DNA of 15,547 nt from Thiopontia sp964415865. Lineage in GTDB: Bacteria > Pseudomonadota > Gammaproteobacteria > GCF-002020875. A model generated the notes under the pieces. It was not told the origin of the DNA. It saw only the letters and a list, made by a program, of their open reading frames with translations, and made no database searches. Positions within the stretch are counted from its first letter, which is position 1, and every line of letters begins with the position of its first letter. This document shows, in pieces, positions 1-7,496 of this stretch. The stretch is taken from assembly GCA_964415865.1 (NCBI GenBank), contig CAYQBY010000036.1, positions 1 to 15,547 of the forward strand, read 5' to 3'. Position numbers and translations under genes: made by a program.

Positions 1-11
1 CAGTGTATTAG

Positions 12-47
12 ACGGAATCAGTAAATATGGTACTATACGGATTCCGT
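12..47. repeat. Imperfect inverted repeat in the intI leader
   Basis: ACGGAATC at 12-19 is the reverse complement of GATTCCGT at 40-47. Directly inside, AGTA (20-23) pairs with TACT (31-34) around a seven-base loop, leaving ATACG (35-39) as a one-sided bulge. The single strand could therefore fold into a bulged hairpin. The right arm overlaps the perfect palindrome at 34-50, so the two folds exclude each other. Bulged single-strand hairpins resemble the structures integron integrases bind, but the flanking R-box pair of a true attC is not visible. The function is unknown. Confidence 0.45.
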
Positions 48-50
48 ATA
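34..50. promoter_or_regulatory. Perfect 17-base interrupted palindrome, candidate operator
   Basis: TATACGGA (34-41) and TCCGTATA (43-50) are exact reverse complements around a single central T. A partly matching CGGAAT half lies at 14-18. The element sits about 110 bases upstream of the integrase start codon and just upstream of a TATAAA-like sequence at 68-73. Size and symmetry fit a dimeric DNA-binding protein. It does not match the CTGT-N8-ACAG LexA consensus that controls many intI genes. The palindrome is directly visible; a regulatory role is inference. Confidence 0.4.
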
Positions 51-78
51 TCATCAAGACTTCTGGTTATAAATAAGC

Positions 79-91
79 ACTCAAACTCAAC
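79..91 (-). other. Candidate attI-like core site with tandem repeat
   Basis: On the minus strand, 91-85 reads GTTGAGT, an exact match to the integron core-site consensus GTTRRRY. Positions 79-84 and 85-90 are two tandem copies of ACTCAA (TTGAGT on the minus strand), so the TTRRRY part is duplicated. In known integrons attI lies just upstream of intI with its core site pointing away from intI, and that is the geometry here: intI runs rightward and the core points left. The consensus is short and degenerate, so a chance match is quite possible. Confidence 0.3.
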
Positions 92-159
92 TCGCACCTG
101 CTATTTAGAGTATCTATCGCACAGTAAATCCTGACATATTTCAACCCCAACACTAACAG

Positions 160-1554
160 ATGACCACCGCCACCACAACTCACCAAAAAAGCGTTGATCG
201 CTTTTGGGATCGTTACATACAGTTCCTTACAAAACAGAGCATTAATAATAAAGAGTTGCGCTGGTATGTACGCAGATCAGAGCAGTATATCGCTCATAAT
301 CCGGACAAACGACTGGTGGATCATACTCCAGATGATGTGGTCACATACCTGCAACAGCAGGGGAGATCAACCACTATCAGCGATTGGCAGTTTCGGCAAA
401 CTGTTGATGCTATACGGAATCTTTTTCTGTTTATTGAGTCACCATTAGGCTCTGAGTTCTCATGGCAAGAGTGGATCGACAGCTCTCAATCCATCAGCAC
501 TCACCATGCCTCCATTGCTCGTGAAGAGCCTGCCAGCGATACTGTTCATAAACTGGCATCAGTCCAACGATCCAATCTTGCTATGGTCAGAAAACAGCAT
601 GGCGAACTATTAACCAGGCTTCTTGTAGAGATCCGCAGGCGCGGTTACTCCATTAGAACCGAGCAGAGTTACGAGCCATGGGTATCCCGCTTTATTGCTT
701 TCTGTGATAACCAATCACCGTCAAACCTCGGAACATCTGATGTTCGCAGATTTCTGGAGTATCTTGCTATCCACAAAAACGTTGCTGCAAGCACTCAAAA
801 CCAGGCTCTGAATGCGCTAGTCTTTCTGTTTGATCAGGTACTACAGCAGCCAGTTGGTGACCTAAAGGAGTTCACCCGTGCAAAACGTCCAAAACGGTTG
901 CCGGTTATCTTGTCGCAACCTGAAGTGGAGCGTATTTTGAATCAGTTACAGGGCAAGCATCGACTGATGGCTAGCCTGCTCTACGGCGCCGGTCTACGCT
1001 TGATGGAGTGCATTCGTCTTCGGGTGAAGGATATTGATTTTGATTACAATCAGATTACTGTGCGTAATGGAAAGGGGGGTAAAGATCGCGTAGTCCCCCT
1101 GCCACAGAAGCTGATCCAAGATCTTCAGAATCACCTGAGAGAGGTTCGTAATCTACACAACAACGATCTTGAGAGTGGTTTTGGTGAAGTCTATCTTCCG
1201 GGTGCGCTGGCGAGAAAATACCCGAACGCCCCTAGGGAGTGGGGATGGCAGTTCCTCTTCCCCAGTAGCCGTATCTCAGTTGATCCGCAAAGTGGGATTG
1301 CACGTCGCCACCACCTGCACGAGACTAGCCTGCAAAAGGGGATAAAGAGAGCAGCACGGGCTATTGATATTGCAAAAACTGTCAGCTGTCATACGTTTCG
1401 CCACAGCTTTGCCACCCATCTTCTGGAGAATGGTTATGATATCCGAACCATTCAGGAGCTATTGGGACATGCTGACGTATCAACCACCATGATCTATACC
1501 CATGTACTGAATCAAGGTGGCAAGGGGGTAGAGAGCCCACTAGATAATTTATGA
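160..1554 (+). CDS. intI: Integron-type tyrosine recombinase with extra N-terminal domain
   Basis: Site-specific DNA recombinase that would insert and excise gene cassettes at attI/attC sites. The C-terminal part carries all the catalytic residues: R280, K305, H411, R414, H437 and nucleophile Y446. By eye these align with IntI1 R146, K171, H277, R280, H303 and Y312 at a constant offset of 134. The IntI-specific insertion is present at about 345-385 (ALARKYPNAP, then RRHHLHE). Residues 145-235 form the usual SAM-like core-binding domain. Residues 1-140 are extra compared with IntI1 (337 aa), and 11-92 look like a second SAM-like domain. The start is the first ATG after an in-frame TAA at 154-156, with no clear Shine-Dalgarno. 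M142 (base 583) would give a conventional-length protein. The stop codon overlaps the priA start in an ATGA. Confidence 0.93.
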   Translation: MTTATTTHQKSVDRFWDRYIQFLTKQSINNKELRWYVRRSEQYIAHNPDKRLVDHTPDDVVTYLQQQGRSTTISDWQFRQTVDAIRNLFLFIESPLGSEFSWQEWIDSSQSISTHHASIAREEPASDTVHKLASVQRSNLAMVRKQHGELLTRLLVEIRRRGYSIRTEQSYEPWVSRFIAFCDNQSPSNLGTSDVRRFLEYLAIHKNVAASTQNQALNALVFLFDQVLQQPVGDLKEFTRAKRPKRLPVILSQPEVERILNQLQGKHRLMASLLYGAGLRLMECIRLRVKDIDFDYNQITVRNGKGGKDRVVPLPQKLIQDLQNHLREVRNLHNNDLESGFGEVYLPGALARKYPNAPREWGWQFLFPSSRISVDPQSGIARRHHLHETSLQKGIKRAARAIDIAKTVSCHTFRHSFATHLLENGYDIRTIQELLGHADVSTTMIYTHVLNQGGKGVESPLDNL

Positions 1555-3737
1555 TCCTGCGCATAGCGATCCTCTCAATTCCTCTCAGAAGAGAGTTTGA
1601 TTACCTGCCAATAATAGGTAGTGATAGCGCCTTGTACCAACCAGGTATCAGGTTGAGGGTTCCATTCGGAAAGCAGCAACGTATCGGTATTTTGCTGGAG
1701 GTCACAACAAATTCAGGGGTTCCGGAAAATCGCCTGAGACCTGTAACAGAGATTATTGACTCTACTCCGCTGCTACCAGAGTCACTTCACTCTCTTCTAT
1801 TAAAATCTGCACACTATTACCACCATGCTATCGGGGAGGTCTATGAGACTGCACTACCCGTCCTGTTGCGTCAGGGGAGAGCAGCAAAAAAGGCTGAACA
1901 GATCATATATAGACTGACTGACAGAGGGGCAGAGACAGATCTGAATTCACTTAACCGGGCACCACGACAACGCCAACTACTGCAACAGTTACAACATGAA
2001 AAGGAGCTATCTGTAGCCAGTACCTTTATGCGAGAACTGATAAAAAAGGGGCTGGCAGTCGGAGAGAGCAGGGCAATTGATGATCAACCACCCACCATTG
2101 AGGCCGATACCCCGCACCAGCTCAATAGTGAACAACAGAAGGTAGTTGATGTTGTCCACAAACAGCTTGGGGACGAGGATAACAAATCAATACTCCCGAT
2201 TCTGCTGGAGGGGGTGACCGGTAGCGGCAAGACCGAGGTCTACCTGCAGATCATCCAGAAGGTGGTTGAGGGGGGTAAACAGGCACTGGTTCTGGTGCCA
2301 GAAATATCTCTAACCCCACAGACAGTAGAGAGATTTAGAAAGCGTTTTGCCGTGCCGATTGCACTACTCCACTCTGGGCGTAACAACAGTGAGCGTCTTG
2401 GGGACTGGCTGGAAACCCTGTCAGGAACAGCGAAAATTGTGATTGGCACCCGCTCGGCCATCTTTGCTCCGCTCCAAAATCCTGGCGTCATAATTGTGGA
2501 TGAGGAGCACGATAGTTCGTTCAAACAGCATGAGAGTTTCCGTTACCATGCCCGAGATATTGCCGTACTACGTGGCAAGGATGAGGGTATTCCTGTGGTT
2601 CTGGGAAGTGCTACCCCATCATTTGAGAGTTTGCATAATGCCATATCCGGTAAGTACCGAAAACTGGTGCTCTCCAAACGTGCCGGTGGTGCTGTATCAC
2701 CACAAATCTCTCTGATTGATGTCCGCTCCAGAAAAATGGAGCATCTTCTCTCACCACCACTGATCGACAAAATCAGAGAACATATTGACGCTAACAAACA
2801 GGTTTTACTATTTCTCAACCGTAGAGGTTACGCACCAACCATCTTCTGTAGAGGGTGCGGATGGAGCTCTATCTGCCCTCGTTGTGAAATTCATTACACT
2901 TTTCACCGCCACAAGAATCGTCTGCTATGCCATCACTGCGGAGGAGAGCGGCAGCGACCTCACCACTGCCCAGAGTGTGGCAGTGAGGAATTAACAGATA
3001 TAGGTGCAGGAACTGAGAGAATTGAGGAGGCCCTGCAAAATATATTCCCCAAACAATCGGTTACCAGAATTGATCGTGACACCACCAGAAAAAAAGGTGC
3101 CATGGATAGCAAGCTGGAACAGATTCATGCTGGAGAACATCAGATTCTTCTTGGTACACAGATGCTAGCCAAAGGACACCATTTCCCAAAGGTAACGCTG
3201 GTTGCAATTCTGGATGCAGATGGAGGTCTGTTTGGGTCAGATTTTCGTGCCACTGAGCAGATGGGGCAGCTGATCACCCAGGTTGCTGGGCGTGCTGGGC
3301 GTGAGTCAACAAGGGGTGAGGTTGCTATTCAGACTCACAACCCTGACCACCCTCTGCTACTTACCCTATTACAAAACGGATATCCAGAGTTTGCCAATCA
3401 GGCACTTGATGAACGTAAACATGCTGCATTACCGCCATATAGCCGCCTTACCCTTATTCGTGCAGAATCCTCAAAACCACAAGCTGCTATACAATTTCTA
3501 ACAATGGTGCGAAAACAGGCAGAAGTACTCGGCATTGAGCTTGTTGAAATCCTTGGTCCTGTCCCATCCCCCATGGAGAAAAGGGCTGGACGTTACAGAG
3601 CACAGTTAATGTTGCAATCAATACATCGCAAACCACTACACCAGCTTCTTGCACTACTTGTGCCGGAAATAGAGAGGATGAAAAGATCTCATACAGTACG
3701 GTGGTCTGTTGATGTAGACCCAATGGATATGTTTTGA
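1551..3737 (+). CDS. priA: Primosomal protein N', replication restart helicase PriA
   Basis: Superfamily 2, 3'-to-5' DNA helicase that recognises stalled or recombined forks and reloads the replisome. The 728 residues are full length for the family. The order is an N-terminal 3'BD domain opening with the typical PLRREFDYLP stretch (11-20), Walker A GVTGSGKT at 221-228 and a DEEH box at 317-320. Eight zinc-binding cysteines follow (433, 436, 442, 445, 460, 463, 473, 476), then helicase motifs V/VI around 533-585 (GTQMLAKGHHFP, QVAGRAGR) and a C-terminal domain. The ATG lies inside the last codons of intI (ATGA), and no Shine-Dalgarno is evident at the proper distance, so translation probably depends on ribosomes finishing intI. 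The N-terminus matches the family exactly at this start. Confidence 0.97.
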   Translation: MILRIAILSIPLRREFDYLPIIGSDSALYQPGIRLRVPFGKQQRIGILLEVTTNSGVPENRLRPVTEIIDSTPLLPESLHSLLLKSAHYYHHAIGEVYETALPVLLRQGRAAKKAEQIIYRLTDRGAETDLNSLNRAPRQRQLLQQLQHEKELSVASTFMRELIKKGLAVGESRAIDDQPPTIEADTPHQLNSEQQKVVDVVHKQLGDEDNKSILPILLEGVTGSGKTEVYLQIIQKVVEGGKQALVLVPEISLTPQTVERFRKRFAVPIALLHSGRNNSERLGDWLETLSGTAKIVIGTRSAIFAPLQNPGVIIVDEEHDSSFKQHESFRYHARDIAVLRGKDEGIPVVLGSATPSFESLHNAISGKYRKLVLSKRAGGAVSPQISLIDVRSRKMEHLLSPPLIDKIREHIDANKQVLLFLNRRGYAPTIFCRGCGWSSICPRCEIHYTFHRHKNRLLCHHCGGERQRPHHCPECGSEELTDIGAGTERIEEALQNIFPKQSVTRIDRDTTRKKGAMDSKLEQIHAGEHQILLGTQMLAKGHHFPKVTLVAILDADGGLFGSDFRATEQMGQLITQVAGRAGRESTRGEVAIQTHNPDHPLLLTLLQNGYPEFANQALDERKHAALPPYSRLTLIRAESSKPQAAIQFLTMVRKQAEVLGIELVEILGPVPSPMEKRAGRYRAQLMLQSIHRKPLHQLLALLVPEIERMKRSHTVRWSVDVDPMDMF

Positions 3738-3738
3738 T

Positions 3739-5400
3739 GTGGCAATGAATACATGGCAGATCACCATCCAGCTACTGGGTGGACTGGCAATCTTTCTCTT
3801 TGGACTGGAACAGCTTACCACGGCACTAAAAGTTGTTGCTGGAGAGCGGATGAAGCTACTGCTTTCCAAACTCACCACCAACCGCTTTACCGGAGTGCTA
3901 TCAGGCACTATCGTAACCTCAATTGTACAGTCATCCTCGGTTACTACAGTACTCTCTGTTGGATTCATTACTGCAGGCCTGATGAATCTAACCCAATCTC
4001 TCGGGGTAATAATGGGCGCCAATATAGGCACTACTATCACTGCACAGATTATTGCCTTCAATATTACAAAACAGGCCATGCTGATGGTCTGGCTCGGATT
4101 CACTCTTTTCTTTTTTGCAAAACATGAACGTATAAAAAACTATGGCACCCTGATTTTTGGCCTTGGAATGATCTTCTTCGGGATGGGAATCATGTCTGAG
4201 GCAATGTCACCTCTGCGTGATAGCCCATGGTTTATCTCACTGATTGCCCAGGCAGAAAACCCCCTTATTGCCATCCTGATTGCTGCCGGATTTACTGCCC
4301 TTATACAGTCCTCATCAGCAACTACAGGCATTATTATTATCCTTGCTACTCAGGGATTGATCACTCTACCCATCGGTATTGCCCTCTCCTTTGGAGCAAA
4401 TATTGGCACCTGTGTTACAGCTGGAATCGCAGCCATAGGAAAACCACGGGAGGCAGTAAGGGCAGCACTATTTCACATTCTATTTAACATATTTGGTGTA
4501 TTGATCTGGTTCCTGCTGATTGATGAACTGTCATCGTGGGTGCAGCAATTCTCCCCAACTTATGCTGAACTATCCGGACTTGAGCGCCAGAGTGCAGAGG
4601 TTCCAAGACAGATTGCCAATGCACACACTCTTTTCAATGTAGTAAACATGCTAATCTTTATTGGTTTTATCGGACCTATTGTTCGCCTGCTGGCATGGCT
4701 GGTTCCAGATAAAAAGTCATCAAACTCCAGCCTCCTGGAGCAGGATCTACTCGCTACACCATCACTTGCTCTGGCCGCTACAGAGCGTGAGATTGATGTC
4801 ATGGGCGATCATGTACTATCTATGCTTCAGCGCAGTATGCCAGAGACTCTGAGCGGCAATAGCCACTCGCTTCACACCCTTGCAGCTGAACAGATAAGGG
4901 TCAGATCATCCCTAGTCGAAATTACCGACTATCTGCGCCGTCTGAGTAAACAGGAGCTGACCGAACAGGAGACTACGGAGATGATGCAGTGTCTGGTTGT
5001 GATCAACGAGCTTGAGACAATTGGTGAGATTATAGAGAGAGGTATCACGCCAAATGGGCTTATGCGCCATAGAGAGCTCATAAGAATCAGCGACCCTACA
5101 CAACAGCTATTAATCTCATTTCACCAGGATGTTACAAATGCTGCACGTCAGGCAATGACGGCTTTTCATGACCATAATCCGGAGGTGGCGCAACCTGTTA
5201 TTGAGATGAAAAGCTACGTTAAAGAATTTCAGGAGCACACAGTCCACCATATGTTGCGCCGTCTGCGGGCGGATGAACCACACCGAGTTGCTGCTTACAC
5301 CCTGGAAAACAATCTTGTTGGTCATCTTAAGCAGATCCATACTGCTGCAAGAAGAATCGCTCGCCATGTTCCTAACCATGGTGAACAGGAAGAGTCGTAG
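3739..5400 (+). CDS. Na/Pi cotransporter family protein with PhoU-like domain
   Basis: Predicted inner-membrane protein of the PNaS (type II sodium-phosphate cotransporter) family, 553 aa. Two inverted-repeat units each carry the signature QSSS motif (64-67 and 190-193), followed by GANIGT motifs (93-98 and 219-224). Multiple hydrophobic segments span about 8-325. Residues about 345-540 are helical and charged, resembling the PhoU-like regulatory tail of bacterial members. Transport direction is not readable from sequence; several bacterial relatives are thought to export phosphate. The listed start is a GTG one base after the priA stop. An ATG two codons later (3745) is an equally good choice. 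The end is convergent with ycgN, six bases apart. Confidence 0.9.
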   Translation: MAMNTWQITIQLLGGLAIFLFGLEQLTTALKVVAGERMKLLLSKLTTNRFTGVLSGTIVTSIVQSSSVTTVLSVGFITAGLMNLTQSLGVIMGANIGTTITAQIIAFNITKQAMLMVWLGFTLFFFAKHERIKNYGTLIFGLGMIFFGMGIMSEAMSPLRDSPWFISLIAQAENPLIAILIAAGFTALIQSSSATTGIIIILATQGLITLPIGIALSFGANIGTCVTAGIAAIGKPREAVRAALFHILFNIFGVLIWFLLIDELSSWVQQFSPTYAELSGLERQSAEVPRQIANAHTLFNVVNMLIFIGFIGPIVRLLAWLVPDKKSSNSSLLEQDLLATPSLALAATEREIDVMGDHVLSMLQRSMPETLSGNSHSLHTLAAEQIRVRSSLVEITDYLRRLSKQELTEQETTEMMQCLVVINELETIGEIIERGITPNGLMRHRELIRISDPTQQLLISFHQDVTNAARQAMTAFHDHNPEVAQPVIEMKSYVKEFQEHTVHHMLRRLRADEPHRVAAYTLENNLVGHLKQIHTAARRIARHVPNHGEQEES

Positions 5401-5406
5401 GAACCT

Positions 5407-5838
5407 CTAAAGCTCTCCGATCAGATAATCCTCTAGATTCTCACTGCCATCTTCGAGCATAGCAAAACTGCGAATCGAGATCCCTGCATCATGAACAGTA
5501 TCGCCTGAACCACTCACCAGCGGATGCCAATCTGGCAGAGTTTTACCTTCATGCATCAGGCGATAACTACAGGTAGAAGGAAGCCAATGGAATTCTGCTG
5601 TCCTCTCCGGGGTAAGGTGAACACAGGTAGGGACATTTATATTTCGATTTGGGTAGTCACTACAGCTACACTGCTCCAGATCTAGCAGACTGCAGGCGAC
5701 GCTGGTGTAGAAAACAGCCCCGTCATCCTCATCTTCAAGCTTCTGCAGACAACAGCGGGCACAACCGTCACAGAGAGATTCCCACTCCTCTGTTGTTAGC
5801 TCATCCAGTGAACATTGCTCCCAGAAACGGTCGCGCAC
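5407..5838 (-). CDS. ycgN: YcgN/UPF0260 family cysteine-cluster protein
   Basis: Small cytoplasmic protein of unknown function, 143 aa, clearly similar to E. coli YcgN: ESLCDGCARCC at 20-30, then VAC, a CSCSDYPNRN-type stretch, a WLPSTCSYRL motif and LPDWHPLVSG. The cysteines at 23, 26, 29, 30, 49, 57, 59, 72 and 90 suggest a metal or iron-sulfur site, as proposed for the CxxCxxCC superfamily. The start codon is GTG, which shares one base with the ubiB stop (TAGTG), so translation is probably coupled. It is the last gene of the eleven-gene minus-strand array. Confidence 0.92.
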   Translation of the reverse strand: MRDRFWEQCSLDELTTEEWESLCDGCARCCLQKLEDEDDGAVFYTSVACSLLDLEQCSCSDYPNRNINVPTCVHLTPERTAEFHWLPSTCSYRLMHEGKTLPDWHPLVSGSGDTVHDAGISIRSFAMLEDGSENLEDYLIGEL

Positions 5839-7493
5839 TACTTCTCCGGCCAGGCTTTCAGCAACACAATGGCGCTTAGTGCTATAAGTACAGTGCCAGT
5901 AGTCAGGTAGCCAAAATTCAACAACAGGGCACTGGTAATCAGCATGCTCCCACCGGCAACTGCACTGTAAAGTGTATAACGGTTAGTTCGAAGCTCTCTG
6001 CGTATCTTCTCCAGCTCAGAAGATTTCCACTCCAGCGCCAGTTTGCCATCCTGTGCCTGCCTCAGTATCTCATATACCATTTTGGGTATTTCTGGTATCT
6101 GTTCCACCAACTCTGGTCCATGCTGTTTAACCTTCTGCCTGAATCCCTCAAAACCCTTGCGCTGCTCAATCCAGTTTTCCAGGAATGGCATGGCTGTTGC
6201 CCACAGATCAAGATCAGGATAGAGCTGCTTCCCAAGTCCCTCGATATAGAGCAATGTTTTCTGCAAAAGAACCAACTGAGGTTGCACCTCCATCCCAAAA
6301 CGGCGCCCAGTACGAAACAGCTTGAGCAGAAGCATGGCAAATGATATCTCGCTAAATGGGCGCTCAAATATTGGCTCACATACACTACGAAATGCTGACT
6401 CCAGCTCACCAATCTGGGCTGTTGCTGGCACCCATCCGGAATCTAGGTGAAGTTGCGCAACCTTATTGTAGTCACGATTAAAGAAAGCTAAAAAGTTCTC
6501 AGCCAGATAGCGTTGGTCATCCTCAGTCAGACTGCCCATAATGCCGAAATCGACCGCAACATACTGGGGGTGTGCGGGGTCAGATGCATTCACCATGATA
6601 TTTCCAGGATGCATATCGGCATGGAAGAAGTTGTCCCTGAACACCTGGGTAAAGAAGATTTCTACACCAAGTTCTGAGAGACGTTTTAGATTCACCCTCT
6701 CTCTCTTCAACGACTCCAGATCACCGACCGGAATACCGTGGACTCTCTCCATCACCAGCACATTCTCTCTGGTCATGCTCCAATCCGGCTCTGGAACTAT
6801 CAGAACAGATTCACCAGTGGCAAAATTTCGGCGCACCTGGGAGAGGTTAGCCGCCTCACGCATCATGTCCAGCTCATCCAGAATAATCTGCTCATAGTCA
6901 GCAACGATACGCTTTAGATTAAGGCGTCGCCCTTCGGACCAGTAACGCTCTGCAAGGACAGCCATCTGTTTTGCCAAGCCCAGATCCTGCCTTATTCTTT
7001 TCTCGATATCCGGCCGTACTACCTTAACCACCACGTCCCTACCATCATTTGTACGTGCAACATGCACCTGTGCTATGGAGGCAGAGGCCAGTGGTGTCTC
7101 ATCAAAATTTTCAAAAAGATTATCTACAGACTCGCCCAGTGCCTGCTCAATAATTGACCTTGCCTGAGCACCTGGAAAAGGCGGAACTGCATCCTGCAGT
7201 TTAGCCAGCTCATCTGCAATATCATCAGGCAGCAGGTCACGTCTGGTTGAGAACATCTGACCCAGCTTTACAAATACAGGGCCAAGATCCTCAAGCGCAC
7301 GACGAATCCTCTCTCCCTTGACTGCATCCACTGCAGGACCACGATCCCTTCTTAACCAGTAGAGCGGAGAGAGATAGAGCAGAAAACGGAATGGGCGAAA
7401 GAGGTGGATGGCCAGAATAATCTCATCCAACCTATGGCGCGCCAGAACACGCTGAATTACCAGCAATCGCACGAGATGGCGAGACCCAACCAT
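5838..7493 (-). CDS. ubiB: Ubiquinone biosynthesis accessory protein kinase-like UbiB
   Basis: Atypical kinase/ATPase of the ABC1/ADCK/UbiB family, needed for aerobic ubiquinone synthesis at the inner membrane. At 551 aa it is close to E. coli UbiB (546). Visible signatures are KLGQ at 76-79 in the family-specific N-terminal extension, the alanine-rich loop LASASIAQVH at 135-144 replacing the usual glycine-rich loop, the lysine in VVVKVVRP (K157), the catalytic HADMHPGN motif and the metal-binding DFG. The last 45 residues contain two hydrophobic segments, the expected membrane anchor. It starts three bases after ubiE stops. Confidence 0.97.
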   Translation of the reverse strand: MVGSRHLVRLLVIQRVLARHRLDEIILAIHLFRPFRFLLYLSPLYWLRRDRGPAVDAVKGERIRRALEDLGPVFVKLGQMFSTRRDLLPDDIADELAKLQDAVPPFPGAQARSIIEQALGESVDNLFENFDETPLASASIAQVHVARTNDGRDVVVKVVRPDIEKRIRQDLGLAKQMAVLAERYWSEGRRLNLKRIVADYEQIILDELDMMREAANLSQVRRNFATGESVLIVPEPDWSMTRENVLVMERVHGIPVGDLESLKRERVNLKRLSELGVEIFFTQVFRDNFFHADMHPGNIMVNASDPAHPQYVAVDFGIMGSLTEDDQRYLAENFLAFFNRDYNKVAQLHLDSGWVPATAQIGELESAFRSVCEPIFERPFSEISFAMLLLKLFRTGRRFGMEVQPQLVLLQKTLLYIEGLGKQLYPDLDLWATAMPFLENWIEQRKGFEGFRQKVKQHGPELVEQIPEIPKMVYEILRQAQDGKLALEWKSSELEKIRRELRTNRYTLYSAVAGGSMLITSALLLNFGYLTTGTVLIALSAIVLLKAWPEK

Positions 7494-7496
7494 AAG

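Noticed and set aside
1..54. Minus-strand open frame of 18 codons from an ATG at 54 to the window edge, a possible first cassette gene
   Set aside because: Too short to judge; an open run of 18 codons is likely by chance and no good ribosome site precedes it.
100..159. Search for a LexA box controlling intI
   Set aside because: No CTGT-N8-ACAG or close match in the leader; only unrelated fragments were seen.
3654..4103. 149-codon minus-strand frame opposite priA and the transporter gene
   Set aside because: Antisense shadow spanning two confident genes; no ribosome site or family features.
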